DNA of 64,000 nt from Streptomyces carminius (lineage in GTDB: Bacteria > Actinomycetota > Actinomycetes > Streptomycetales > Streptomycetaceae), in assembly GCF_002794255.1 (NCBI RefSeq), contig NZ_PGGW01000057.1, positions 72,601 through 136,600 of the forward strand, written 5' to 3'. The notes under the pieces were generated by a model that saw only the letters and a program-made list of their open reading frames with translations, was not told where the DNA came from and did not search any database. Made by a program: the position numbers and the translations under genes. Numbering within the stretch: position 1 is the stretch's first letter; every line of letters begins with the position of its first letter. Positions 1 to 8,185 of this stretch are shown piece after piece.

Positions 1-2
1 AG

Positions 3-305
3 TACAAGTGCGCCTGGTACGGGCGCGACCTCGTCGTGATCGACCGCTTCTTCCCCTCCAGCAAGCTGTGCGGGACCTGCGGCACGGTCGCGGCGAAGCT
101 GCCGCCGAACGTCCGCACCTGGACGTGCGACTGCGGCGCAACCCATGACCGCGATGTGAACGCGGCGCGTAACATCCCGGCCGCCGGGCCGGCGGCAGCA
201 GCCTGTGGAGACGGTGCAAGACCTCAACGGGAGTCCTCCCGGACGGGGCGGTCGTCGCTGAAGCAGGAACCCCAGCGGGCGAGTGCTGGAATTTCCCGCC
301 CTTGA
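3..305 (+). CDS. tnpB: TnpB-family protein of an IS200/IS605 element, C-terminal part
   Basis: This is the C-terminal end of a TnpB (OrfB) RNA-guided nuclease, open from the window edge. The zinc-finger core is visible: CGTCG, then CDCG, followed by the conserved tail [11 protein letters not shown], whose aspartate is the last RuvC catalytic residue of the family. The first in-window ATG is at 36, but the frame continues upstream, so this is a partial gene and not a small protein. The last 35 or so residues are low-complexity and overlap the transposon right end, as usual for TnpB, whose guide RNA is processed from this region. A TnpA partner, if present, would lie outside the window. Confidence 0.85.
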   Translation, partial: YKCAWYGRDLVVIDRFFPSSKLCGTCGTVAAKLPPNVRTWTCDCGATHDRDVNAARNIPAAGPAAAACGDGARPQRESSRTGRSSLKQEPQRASAGISRP

Positions 306-324
306 GGCGGGGAAGGAAGTCAAG
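295..324 (+). repeat. IS200/IS605 right-end hairpin and likely omega-RNA scaffold end
   Basis: A perfect 6-bp hairpin (CCCGCC at 295-300, CTTGA loop, GGCGGG at 306-311) is followed by GGAAGTCAAG to 324. Subterminal hairpins of this kind are recognised by TnpA at IS200/IS605 ends, and the same RNA is the scaffold end of the TnpB guide. The tnpB stop codon (303-305) lies in the hairpin loop, so coding and structural functions overlap. The exact cleavage point near 324 is inferred. Confidence 0.6.
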
Positions 325-367
325 TGCCGAATCCTCCAGTGGTACGGGCGGCGCGGGCGGCGCCCGG

Positions 368-760
368 TCAGTCGCGGGGCATCGTGGACGTCCTGCTCAC
401 CTCGCCGAAGTCGCCGATGCCGGGGACGACGGACGGGATGGTCACCTCGGCGGTGACGCTCACCTCGTCCGAGGAGCCGCCCCAGGCGAAACCGACCGTG
501 AGCCAGTCGCTGACGGCCGCCCGGCCGGCCGCGGCACCGTCCGGCCCGTCCTCCAGCGACTCGGCACGGGCGGCGGCCCGGGCCGCCGTGCCGGCCTGCT
601 GGGCGGCGTACGCCACCAGGCCGAGCTGGAGCGCGGCCAGCCCGATCAGCAGCAGCACCGGCAGGAAGCCCACGAACTCCACCGCGACCTGGCCCCGGTC
701 CGCCCCGGTCCGGCCGCGGCGCCGCCCGCCGGGGCGGTACGGACGCCGGTGGACGCTCAT
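368..760 (-). CDS. TadE-like pilus assembly protein (second of two)
   Basis: A 130-residue membrane-anchored pseudopilin-like protein of the TadE/TadG type. A basic N-terminus is followed by RGQVAVEFVGFLPVLLLIGL (about residues 22-41). The glutamate after the GQVAV stretch and the long hydrophobic helix are the TadE signature, and the rest would be extracytoplasmic. The ATG (760-758) overlaps the stop of the preceding tadE by 4 bp (ATGA), so the two are translationally coupled. The longer frame through 1537 is an artefact of reading through upstream genes. It probably acts as a minor pilin in the Flp pilus built by this cluster. Confidence 0.8.
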   Translation of the reverse strand: MSVHRRPYRPGGRRRGRTGADRGQVAVEFVGFLPVLLLIGLAALQLGLVAYAAQQAGTAARAAARAESLEDGPDGAAAGRAAVSDWLTVGFAWGGSSDEVSVTAEVTIPSVVPGIGDFGEVSRTSTMPRD

Positions 761-1167
761 CGTTCCTCCTCCCGTACCGCCCCCGCCTCGCCGGTGACCG
801 TCAGCGGCAGGTTCGCCATCCCCGGGAACAGGACCGGCACCCGCAGCTCGACGGTGGCGGTGACCAGGCCGGCGGCCCCGTCGCCGCAGCCGACCGTCCC
901 CTGCCAGGCGCTCGGCAGGTGCTCCCGCGCCGCGCTCTGGCAGTCGCCGTCCACCGCCGCCGCGCGGGCGGCCTCGTCGGCGGCGTTGCCCGCCAGGGTG
1001 AAGGTGTAGCCGACCAGGACGAGCTGCCACATCAGGGCCAGCACGACCAGGATGAGGGGCACCATGCCCACGAACTCGACGGTCGTCTGGCCCCGTTCCG
1101 CGCCGCCCGCGCCGCCGCCCGCGGCACCGCCCTCGGCACTGCCCTCCGGTCCCCGCCCAACACGCAT
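757..1167 (-). CDS. TadE-like pilus assembly protein (first of two)
   Basis: A 136-residue TadE-family protein. The N-terminal 25 residues are glycine-rich. Then comes RGQTTVEFVGMVPLILVVLA (about 26-45), the E-containing prepilin-like motif running into a transmembrane helix. The remainder is a small extracytoplasmic domain with two cysteines (about 79 and 93) that could form a disulfide. It lies 74 bp downstream of tadZ and overlaps the next tadE by 4 bp. The role as minor pseudopilin or assembly factor for Flp pili is inferred from family and context. Confidence 0.8.
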   Translation of the reverse strand: MRVGRGPEGSAEGGAAGGGAGGAERGQTTVEFVGMVPLILVVLALMWQLVLVGYTFTLAGNAADEAARAAAVDGDCQSAAREHLPSAWQGTVGCGDGAAGLVTATVELRVPVLFPGMANLPLTVTGEAGAVREEER

Positions 1168-1241
1168 CCCCGCCTCCCTCCGTCGCCCGTACCGCCGGGC
1201 CGGCCGCGCGGCCCGCCCCCGAGTCCACTGCTTTGCTGCCC

Positions 1242-2516
1242 CTACAGCCGCTTGCCGACGCCTCCCCGGCGGCGGCGCAGGCCGACCGAACCGCGGTCGG
1301 CGTGCTGCCCCGCGCCCCGGCCCCGGCCCCCGGTGCCCGCCTCGGCGCCCTTGACGAGCCCCAGCTCACCGGCCAGTCCCCACATCGCCTGCCGGACGGC
1401 GCCGCGGCTGTCGAGGTCCTGCATCCGGCCGGAGTCCACGGCGGCCTGCAGTTCCTTGAAGTTGGCCGGAACGACACCGCGTGCGACCGGGGTCCGCACG
1501 ATCCGCTCGATGAGCTGCGGCTGGATCTCCGCGCCACGGCTGTGTCGGTTGACGACCGTCCGGGTCTCCTCCGCCTTGCGGATCTGCAGCCGGTCCCAGA
1601 GCCGGATCATGCGCTTGGCCGCCCGGACGGCGACCACGTCCGGGGTGGTGACCAGCAGGGCGATGTCCGCCAGCTCGATCGCGGCGGCGTTGGCGCCGGT
1701 CAGGTGGGTGCCGCAGTCGACGACCACGACCTCGTGGCGGGCGCGCAGCACGTTGGTGATCTGCCGGGCCGCGCGGTCGTCGACCTCCTCGGCGCGTTCG
1801 CCCTCGGCCGGGGCGAGGAGCAGCGACAGCCCGGTGGAGTGGGTGAAGACGGCGTCCTGCAGCACGCGCGGGGACAGGTCCCTGATGCCCGCCAGGTCGG
1901 CCACCGAGCGGCGGAACTGGACGTCGAGGTACGAGGCCACGTCGCCCGCCTGGAGATCCAGGTCGGCCAGTGCGGTGGTACGGCCCGAGGCGCGGGCGGC
2001 CAGGGCCAGTTGCACGGCCAGCACGGTGGTGCCCACCCCGCCCTTGGCGCCGGTGACCGCGACCACGGTGCCGCCCGGGCCGCCCGGGGTGTCCGGGCCG
2101 GTGGCGAGGTGACGCCGCACCCCCGCCGCCCACTGGGCGGCGGCGCCCACCCGTGTCACCAGCTCGTCGTAGGACAGGGGCAGTCCGACCACCCCGCGCG
2201 CGCCGGCGTCCATGGCCGCGGAGTACAGCCCGGGAGTGGTGTCGGTGGTGACCAGGACCACTCCGACCGCCGGGAAGCGGAGCGCGACCTCCCGGATCAG
2301 TTCCAGCGCCGGCAGCGGCCCGACACGCTCGTGGACGAGGACGACCTCCGGCAGGTCGCCCACCGACTCGGCGGCCAGCGCCGCCAGGGTGTTCAGCAGC
2401 GTGGTGGAGTCGCCGGCCGGCGGTGCGGGCTCGCTGTCGGGGAGCTGGCTCAGCAGCGCCGTCAGGGAACGGGCGGCGTCGGCGTCGGCGACGGCCGGGA
2501 GGATGCGCGTGACCAT
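1242..2516 (-). CDS. CpaE/TadZ-type pilus assembly ATPase
   Basis: A 424-residue ParA/MinD-superfamily protein. Residues 1-135 resemble the atypical receiver domain of CpaE/TadZ (central LVTTD strand). Residues 148-370 form the ATPase: deviant Walker A TGAKGGVGTT at 155-164, an ADLDLQAGD switch, and a VVVDCGTHL Walker B-like strand. TadZ proteins localise the Tad secretion machine at the membrane. The C-terminus is basic and low-complexity. It is 7 bp downstream of cpaB and in the same operon. Unusually, the TadA motor ATPase and the TadB/TadC inner-membrane proteins, which often follow TadZ, are not between it and tadE. Confidence 0.85.
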   Translation of the reverse strand: MVTRILPAVADADAARSLTALLSQLPDSEPAPPAGDSTTLLNTLAALAAESVGDLPEVVLVHERVGPLPALELIREVALRFPAVGVVLVTTDTTPGLYSAAMDAGARGVVGLPLSYDELVTRVGAAAQWAAGVRRHLATGPDTPGGPGGTVVAVTGAKGGVGTTVLAVQLALAARASGRTTALADLDLQAGDVASYLDVQFRRSVADLAGIRDLSPRVLQDAVFTHSTGLSLLLAPAEGERAEEVDDRAARQITNVLRARHEVVVVDCGTHLTGANAAAIELADIALLVTTPDVVAVRAAKRMIRLWDRLQIRKAEETRTVVNRHSRGAEIQPQLIERIVRTPVARGVVPANFKELQAAVDSGRMQDLDSRGAVRQAMWGLAGELGLVKGAEAGTGGRGRGAGQHADRGSVGLRRRRGGVGKRL

Positions 2517-2523
2517 CCGTGCC

Positions 2524-3252
2524 TCACTTGTCCCCGGTGAGCGTGTAGGTGCGTTCCTGTTCGGAGATCTCGGCCGTGTCGCCGGGCGCCACCAGTGCCA
2601 GCCGGACGTTCACCGCGAAGGACTCGGCGAAGGCCACCCGCTGGGCGTCGAGCGTGCTCAGCGCGAAGGTGATCGGCACCGCCTCGGCCTCGCGGTCACC
2701 TCTCCTGCGGTCACGGTCGTCACGGCCGTCCGAGCGGGAGATGGGGGTGAGCCTGCCGACGTCGACGACCCGGGCGTTGTCGACGATCACGCGGGAGACC
2801 TCCCTTTCCTCGTCCCCCTCCTCGACGCGGAACGTCGCGTAGATGTTGACCCTCGACTGGGGCGAGATCTTGCCGGCGACGCCGGTGGCCGCGTCGATCA
2901 TGATGGCGATCTCCTGTTCGCCCGGCTTCAGTTCGGGCTGCTCGGACACCATGCCGGACTGCAGCAGCGAGCCCTTCCGCAACCGGTTGGCGGCGATCTT
3001 GCCCTCGATGTCGTCGAGGTCGGTGAGCGCGGTGTCCGACAGCCAGCGCTCCGGTATCGAGATCCGCTCCACCGCCTTCTCGTCCAGGACCTGGTAGGCC
3101 GGCACGTCCTTCGCCAGGCGGTACGCCGTGACCTCCGGGCCGACCTTCGACTCCACGTCGTTGATCACCGACAGCACCCCGCCGAAGGCGACGAGGGCGC
3201 ACAGGACGGACAGGAGCAGCAGGATGACGCCACGGCGCTGGCGTGAGTTCAT
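2524..3252 (-). CDS. CpaB/RcpC family Flp pilus assembly protein
   Basis: A 242-residue membrane-anchored protein. An N-terminal helix (about residues 8-28) is followed by a SAF-like domain with the motif AKDVPAYQVLDEKAVERISI (47-66), typical of CpaB/RcpC, which modulates the outer or cell-wall part of Tad pili. A charged, low-complexity insertion rich in D and R (about 172-188) separates two C-terminal strands. It is the first clear tad gene in the leftward operon, 7 bp before tadZ. Confidence 0.8.
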   Translation of the reverse strand: MNSRQRRGVILLLLSVLCALVAFGGVLSVINDVESKVGPEVTAYRLAKDVPAYQVLDEKAVERISIPERWLSDTALTDLDDIEGKIAANRLRKGSLLQSGMVSEQPELKPGEQEIAIMIDAATGVAGKISPQSRVNIYATFRVEEGDEEREVSRVIVDNARVVDVGRLTPISRSDGRDDRDRRRGDREAEAVPITFALSTLDAQRVAFAESFAVNVRLALVAPGDTAEISEQERTYTLTGDK

Positions 3253-3411
3253 GGTCGCGGCTACCTCGTTCGGGAACGGCGGGGGCGGTACGGGCGGCGG
3301 GGGCGGTGCGGACCGCGGGAGCGGCGGGAACCCGTCGGGGCACGGGAGGCGGTGCGGGCCGGCGGACCGGCACCGGCCGCCGGCCGGGCCGCGGGCGTAC
3401 GGCGGCGCACC

Positions 3412-4314
3412 TCAGCGCGTCCGGCCGGGTGCCAGGGCGCGGCGGCCGGCCGGATCCGGTGCCGCCGGGAGGGCTCGGGGGCCGCCGGTGCCGCCCGGCG
3501 GTGCCGCGGGTGCGGAGCAGAACGCGCAGCGGTCACCGATCAGCTCCAGGCCGCACCAGTGGCACTCCTCCCGCCGTACCGAGCTGACGAGCTGGTACAG
3601 GACTGAGATGTCGGGGATGGCCGCGGCGAACTCGGTCAGTTTCCCGGTGCCCCACCAGCGGGCGGAGTCCTCCGGCAGCGGTGCCCGGTGCAGGCCGCCC
3701 ACCCGCCAGTGCGGGGCGAGGGTGCCGGTCACCCAGTCGGCGGAGAGCGGGCCGGTGGCGACGGTCAGCTCGGTGGCGAACTCCGGCCCGGCCAGGAGGC
3801 CGTCCCCGCCGATTCTGACCAACTGGGGGGTGGGGCGGGCGAGCACGGCGAACTGGGAGCCGGGCACCCAGGACCTGGCGTGCGCGGTGAGGCTCACCGG
3901 TACGCGGTCGAGCCGGGCCACGGAGTTCAGCAGTGCACCCGCGTAGATGTAGTGCGCGAGCAGCCGGGAGGCGGCGGCGAGGACGCCGGGGCTGAAGTCG
4001 CAGACGGACAGCCGGCGCAGCTGGCGGACCAGGACGCCGGTGGCCAGCGGCGGGAGGTCGGTCTCCAGCAGGGCGATACGGTCGCTCTCCAGCACGGAGC
4101 GGACGGTGTGCAGCCGCCGGACGAAGGCGGCGGGGGCGGACGAGGGGTACAGGACGACCACGTAGCCGTGCCGCTCGGTCAGCAGGTGCGTCTCGGCGAG
4201 CGCGTCGTCCAGCGGCTGCCGGTCGGGCGGTGTCAGCACGTGCGCCGTCGGCGTGTGCGCGTCGGGCGGGGGGAGCACCAGGTCGGCGCTGGTGACAGCT
4301 ATCGCGGTGGGCAC
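3412..4314 (-). CDS. Uncharacterised protein with C-terminal zinc ribbon, tad-linked
   Basis: A 300-residue protein without a function I can name. Residues 1-255 form a soluble alpha/beta region. Near the C-terminus a four-cysteine knuckle, CHWC-8-CAFC, predicts a small zinc ribbon, followed by about 35 residues of Pro/Ala/Gly-rich tail. It lies upstream of cpaB in the same orientation, with a 160-bp G+C-rich spacer, so it is probably part of or co-regulated with the Tad cluster. No membrane segment or signal peptide is obvious. Confidence 0.65.
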   Translation of the reverse strand: MPTAIAVTSADLVLPPPDAHTPTAHVLTPPDRQPLDDALAETHLLTERHGYVVVLYPSSAPAAFVRRLHTVRSVLESDRIALLETDLPPLATGVLVRQLRRLSVCDFSPGVLAAASRLLAHYIYAGALLNSVARLDRVPVSLTAHARSWVPGSQFAVLARPTPQLVRIGGDGLLAGPEFATELTVATGPLSADWVTGTLAPHWRVGGLHRAPLPEDSARWWGTGKLTEFAAAIPDISVLYQLVSSVRREECHWCGLELIGDRCAFCSAPAAPPGGTGGPRALPAAPDPAGRRALAPGRTR

Positions 4315-4710
4315 GTGGGGGTTCCCCTGTCCAAGAACTGTTCTGCGGTACTGCTCTGCCCTGTGGAGTCCGGCCGGTCCTGCCGACTCAGCAGCCTATC
4401 GACGCTTTACCCGGCAGAGAACACTTACCGGGAACCAGGGGGCGCACGGCCGTTGCCGACACACCGTCAAAAGCGGGCAAGCAGTGACAGACTGCCGGGT
4501 GATTTGATTGTTTCGCAACCTTTGATCATGGTCGCGAACACGGCTTTCCCGGCCGGTCCGCAGCGGAGGACGGGAAGTTGAAGGGTGAAATCAACCGGCC
4601 GTTATCGGACGGCCCGCACCCGGCGCGGAGCCGAATCGGAAAAGCGGCCCGGATTACAGGGCGCACCCGCCCGGCGCGCCGCACCGGGCACCCGCGCCGG
4701 GCGACTCCCC

Positions 4711-4739
4711 TTGACATGTCCATTGGTCTGAACCATTCT
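4711..4739 (+). promoter_or_regulatory. Chitinase promoter with DasR-type (dre) operator
   Basis: TTGACA (4711-4716) is spaced 17 bp from CATTCT (4734-4739). A near-palindrome, ATTGGTCTGAACCATT (4722-4737), fills the spacer and overlaps the -10. It matches the known dre consensus (AGTGGTCTAGACCACT) at most positions. DasR is the GntR repressor of chitin and GlcNAc metabolism in Streptomyces, and chitinase promoters are classical targets. The position implies steric repression relieved by aminosugar phosphates. Confidence 0.7.
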
Positions 4740-4805
4740 TCCGGGTCAGCACGGTGGCCACCGTCTCCCCACGCGCCCTCATCCCCCAACGCACGGAGGC
4801 AGCAA

Positions 4806-6593
4806 GTGGAAGGCACGACGCGAAGAGACCGCGGAAGCGGGAGAGGCAGGCCGTCCGGACGGGCCGGGCGGGCACGGCGGAGCGGCATCCGCACGCGGCT
4901 CGTCGCGGCGCTCGGCACGGCCGCACTGGCGGCCGGCGCGGTGGCGTTCGGCGGCCTGACCGGCAGCGCCGGGGCCGCCGAGCCGAACCTGCTGGCGAAC
5001 CCGGGCTTCGAGTCCGGGCTGGACGGCTGGACCTGCTCCGCCGGCAGCGGTTCGGTCACCGGATCCCCGGTGCACGGCGGCACGGCGGCACTGCGCGCGA
5101 CCCCCACCAACAGCGACAACGCCCGCTGCTCCCGGACCGTCACCGTGCTGCCGGACTCCGAGTACCGGCTGAGCGCCTGGGTGCGGGGCCCCTACGTCCA
5201 CCTCGGCGCATCGGGCACCGGCACCACCGACGTGTCCACCTGGACCCCGGGCGCCTCCGACTGGGAGCGGCTGCGGACGTCCTTCACCACCGGCCCGGAC
5301 ACCACCTCGGTCACCGTGCACACCCACGGCTGGTACGGCCAGGGCGCCTACCACGTCGACGACGTCCTGCTCACCGGACCCGGCGCCGGTGACGGGGACG
5401 GCGGCGACCCGGGCGAGCCCGACCCCGAGCCCCCGGCCGTGCCCGGCGGACTGACCGCCGCCCCGGCCGGACCGTCCTCGGTCACCCTCACCTGGGACGC
5501 CGTCACCGGCGCCACCGGCTACCACGTCCACCAGGACGGGCGGAAGGTCCTCTCCGTCTCCGGCACCTCGGCGACCGTGACCGGGCTGGCGCCCGCCACC
5601 TCCTACGAGTTCGCCGTCAGCGCGGTCAACGGCGCGGGCGAGTCGGCCCGGTCCGCCCCCGTGACCGCCGCCACCCGCGGCGAGACCGGCGGCGGCGAAC
5701 CCGGCGCGGACGTGCCCGAGCACGCCGTGACGGGCTACTGGCAGAACTTCGACAACGGCGCCACCGTGCAGAAGCTGCGCGACGTGCAGGACCAGTACGA
5801 CATCATCGCCGTCTCCTTCGCCGACTCCACGACCACCCCGGGCGAGATCACCTTCAACCTCGACCCGGCCCTCGGCTACGGCTCGGTCCAGGAGTTCAAG
5901 GACGACATCGCCGCCAAGCAGGCCGAGGGCAGGAAGGTGATCATCTCGGTGGGCGGCGAGAAGGGCAACGTCACCGTCAACGACGCCGCCTCCGCCGCGC
6001 GCTTCGCCGACAGCGCCCACCGGCTGATGACGGAGTACGGGTTCGACGGGGTGGACATCGACCTCGAACACGGCATCAACTCGGCGTACCTGACGGAGGC
6101 GATCCGCTCGCTGTCGGCGAAGGCCGGGCCGGGCATGGTGCTCACCATGGCGCCGCAGACGATCGACATGCAGTCCACGTCGACGGAGTACTTCAAGCTG
6201 GCGCTCAACCTGAAGGACATCCTCACCGTCGTCAACATGCAGTACTACAACAGCGGCTCCATGCTGGGCTGCGACGGCAAGGTGTACTCGCAGGGCTCGG
6301 TGGACTTCCTCACCGCGCTGGCCTGCATCCAGCTCGAGGGCGGCCTCGACCCGTCCCAGGTGGGCATCGGCACCCCCGCCTCCCCGCGGGGCGCGGGCTC
6401 CGGTTACGTCGAACCGTCCGTGGTGAACGCCGCGCTGGACTGCCTGGCCCGGGGCACGAACTGCGGCTCGTTCAAGCCCGCGCGGACCTACCCGGGCATC
6501 CGCGGCGCCATGACCTGGTCCACCAACTGGGACGCCCTCAACGGCGACCGGTGGTCGGACACGGTCGGCCCGCACGTCCACGCGCTGCCGTAG
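4806..6593 (+). CDS. Secreted modular GH18 chitinase (CBM - FnIII - catalytic)
   Basis: A 595-residue extracellular endochitinase. The GTG start is chosen because GGAGG sits at 4795-4799; the frame is open upstream to 4578 but lacks a signal there. The order is: basic N-terminus and signal peptide to about residue 58 (ending GSAGAA), a carbohydrate-binding module (about 60-195), an Asp/Pro/Gly linker, a fibronectin type III domain (about 208-290), and a GH18 catalytic domain (about 300-595). The motif DGVDIDLEH (414-422) carries the catalytic acid E421, and SVGG is the second conserved GH18 strand. It hydrolyses chitin to chitooligosaccharides. It is monocistronic, with a DasR-type operator upstream and a strong hairpin downstream. 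Confidence 0.92.
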   Translation: MEGTTRRDRGSGRGRPSGRAGRARRSGIRTRLVAALGTAALAAGAVAFGGLTGSAGAAEPNLLANPGFESGLDGWTCSAGSGSVTGSPVHGGTAALRATPTNSDNARCSRTVTVLPDSEYRLSAWVRGPYVHLGASGTGTTDVSTWTPGASDWERLRTSFTTGPDTTSVTVHTHGWYGQGAYHVDDVLLTGPGAGDGDGGDPGEPDPEPPAVPGGLTAAPAGPSSVTLTWDAVTGATGYHVHQDGRKVLSVSGTSATVTGLAPATSYEFAVSAVNGAGESARSAPVTAATRGETGGGEPGADVPEHAVTGYWQNFDNGATVQKLRDVQDQYDIIAVSFADSTTTPGEITFNLDPALGYGSVQEFKDDIAAKQAEGRKVIISVGGEKGNVTVNDAASAARFADSAHRLMTEYGFDGVDIDLEHGINSAYLTEAIRSLSAKAGPGMVLTMAPQTIDMQSTSTEYFKLALNLKDILTVVNMQYYNSGSMLGCDGKVYSQGSVDFLTALACIQLEGGLDPSQVGIGTPASPRGAGSGYVEPSVVNAALDCLARGTNCGSFKPARTYPGIRGAMTWSTNWDALNGDRWSDTVGPHVHALP

Positions 6594-6621
6594 GGGGTCC
6601 GGCGGCACCGCGAGGGGGCGA

Positions 6622-6656
6622 GGGGCGGGCCCGGTCCGGTGGACCGGGCCCGCCCC
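6622..6656. terminator. Bidirectional hairpin terminator
   Basis: A perfect 16-bp inverted repeat (6622-6637 with 6641-6656) and a 3-nt loop separate the convergent chitinase and Nramp genes. It lacks a U-tract, as is common in Streptomyces. Confidence 0.75.
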
Positions 6657-6676
6657 CGTTCCCGCCGCCGCCCGTC

Positions 6677-8053
6677 CTACCAGGGGAGCTCGCGCAGTTC
6701 CTGCACGCACAGGACGACGAAGAGCAGCCCCGCCACCGCCAGCGAGACGTTGCTCACCGGACCGTTGCGCCACGCGCGCGGGGTGCGGTCGGAGTTCAGC
6801 AGCCACAGCAGGGTCCCGGCCAGGAAGGGCATGAAGAAGGCGCCCAGCACCCCGTAGGCGATGACCAGCCCGACCGGTTCGTCCAGCCACAGCAGGCCCA
6901 TGGGCGGGAACGTCAGCCACAGCAGGTAGCCCCGGAACGGCCGGGACCGCTCACGCCGCCCGCGGGCGATCTCCAGCACCGGCGGCTCGGAGCCGGTGCC
7001 CTGCGCCCGGGCGGCCCGGGTGCGCTCCACGAAGTCCGCGAACAGCAGGCTGACGCCGTGCCAGACGCCCACGATCGAGGAGAAGGAGGCGGCGAAGAAG
7101 CCCACCAGGAAGAGTTTGGCGGTGACGGTGCCGAACCGGTCCTCAAGCACCCCGCCCAGGTCGACCAGCCCCTGCCCGCCGGAGCCGACGGCGGCGTTGG
7201 TGGCGTGCAGCAGCTCGGCCCCGACGATCAGCATCGCCACGACGAAGACACCGGTGGTGAGGTACGCGACCCGGTTGTCCAGCCGCATCATGCGCATCCA
7301 GCCGCTGTCGGTCCAGCCCTTGGCGTTGATCCAGTACCCGTAGGCGGCCATGGTGATCGTCCCGCCGACCCCGCCGACCAGTCCGAGGGTGTAGACCAGC
7401 GAGCCGTCCGGCAGGACGGGCAGCAGCCCGGCGAAGGTGGCGCCGAGGTCGGGGGCGGCCCGGACCGCCACATAGACGACGATCACGAACATCACCCCGA
7501 CGAAGACCATCATGATCTTCTCGATGACGGCGTACCGGTTGAACCAGACGCACGCCAGCCCCGCCAGCCCGCACAGGATGGCCCAGGTGCGCAGGGACAG
7601 CGAGCCGGGGAAGAGGGCGACGAGCGGCAGCGCGCTGGAGGACATGGCGGCGGCGCCGTAGACGAAGCCCCAGACGACGACGTAGACCGCGAAGTAGCCC
7701 GTGGTCCAGGCGCCCAGACCGCGCCAGCCGTCGAAGATCGTCCGGCCGGTGGCCAGGTGCCACCGGCCGGTCGCCTCGGCCAGCGCGATCTTCACCAGAC
7801 AGCCCACGACGGCCGCCCACAGCAGGGTGTGGCCGAACCTGCCGCCCGCGACGAGGGTCGCCACCAGGTCGCCGGCGCCGACCCCGGTGGCCGCCGCCAC
7901 GATGCCGGGCCCGATGAGCCGCCAGCTCGTCCGCCGCTCGGGGGGCTGCCCGGGCGGTGGTCCGGATGGCGGTTCCCCGGGCGCGCCCGCCGCGGTCCGC
8001 CGTTCCGCGCTGTCCGTCCCGCTCGTCCCGTCCGCCTCGCCCGTACTGGTCAT
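6677..8053 (-). CDS. Nramp-related divalent-metal/solute transporter
   Basis: A 458-residue polytopic membrane protein with about 11 hydrophobic segments after a Pro/Gly-rich cytoplasmic N-terminus (1-42). ATG at 8053 is preferred because GGAGGT lies just upstream; the frame is open to 8140. The first membrane segment reads LIGPGIVAAATGVGAGDL, clearly Nramp-like (LGPGF...), but the metal-binding DPGN motif of Nramp TM1 is replaced by GAGD. The TM6 MPH motif is also not seen (GTITMAAYGYW instead). It therefore belongs to an Nramp-related subgroup whose substrate may not be Mn2+ or Fe2+. It lies downstream of ridA in the D-amino-acid cluster. Confidence 0.8.
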   Translation of the reverse strand: MTSTGEADGTSGTDSAERRTAAGAPGEPPSGPPPGQPPERRTSWRLIGPGIVAAATGVGAGDLVATLVAGGRFGHTLLWAAVVGCLVKIALAEATGRWHLATGRTIFDGWRGLGAWTTGYFAVYVVVWGFVYGAAAMSSSALPLVALFPGSLSLRTWAILCGLAGLACVWFNRYAVIEKIMMVFVGVMFVIVVYVAVRAAPDLGATFAGLLPVLPDGSLVYTLGLVGGVGGTITMAAYGYWINAKGWTDSGWMRMMRLDNRVAYLTTGVFVVAMLIVGAELLHATNAAVGSGGQGLVDLGGVLEDRFGTVTAKLFLVGFFAASFSSIVGVWHGVSLLFADFVERTRAARAQGTGSEPPVLEIARGRRERSRPFRGYLLWLTFPPMGLLWLDEPVGLVIAYGVLGAFFMPFLAGTLLWLLNSDRTPRAWRNGPVSNVSLAVAGLLFVVLCVQELRELPW

Positions 8054-8185
8054 GTGTGACCTCCGTCTTGTCCCGGTGACCGGCGTGGCGCATACAACAG
8101 CGCCGTGCCGCCGGGCACAAGAGGGCACCGGACGGTGCACGGGCGGGGTTGACGGACCGGGTTGACGGACGGGGTTGACGGCCCG

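Noticed and set aside
36-305. Independent 89-residue gene
   Set aside because: The frame is open to the window edge and its sequence is the TnpB C-terminus, so it is the end of a longer gene.
3261-3606. Small frames in the spacer before cpaB
   Set aside because: Composition-driven Gly/Arg/Pro-rich frames on both strands with no ribosome site; treated as spacer and the 3' end of the zinc-ribbon gene.
4779-6920. 713-codon open frame antisense to the chitinase
   Set aside because: It is a shadow frame: Gly/Ala/Arg-rich with no domains, opposite a clear GH18 gene with good codon-position GC.
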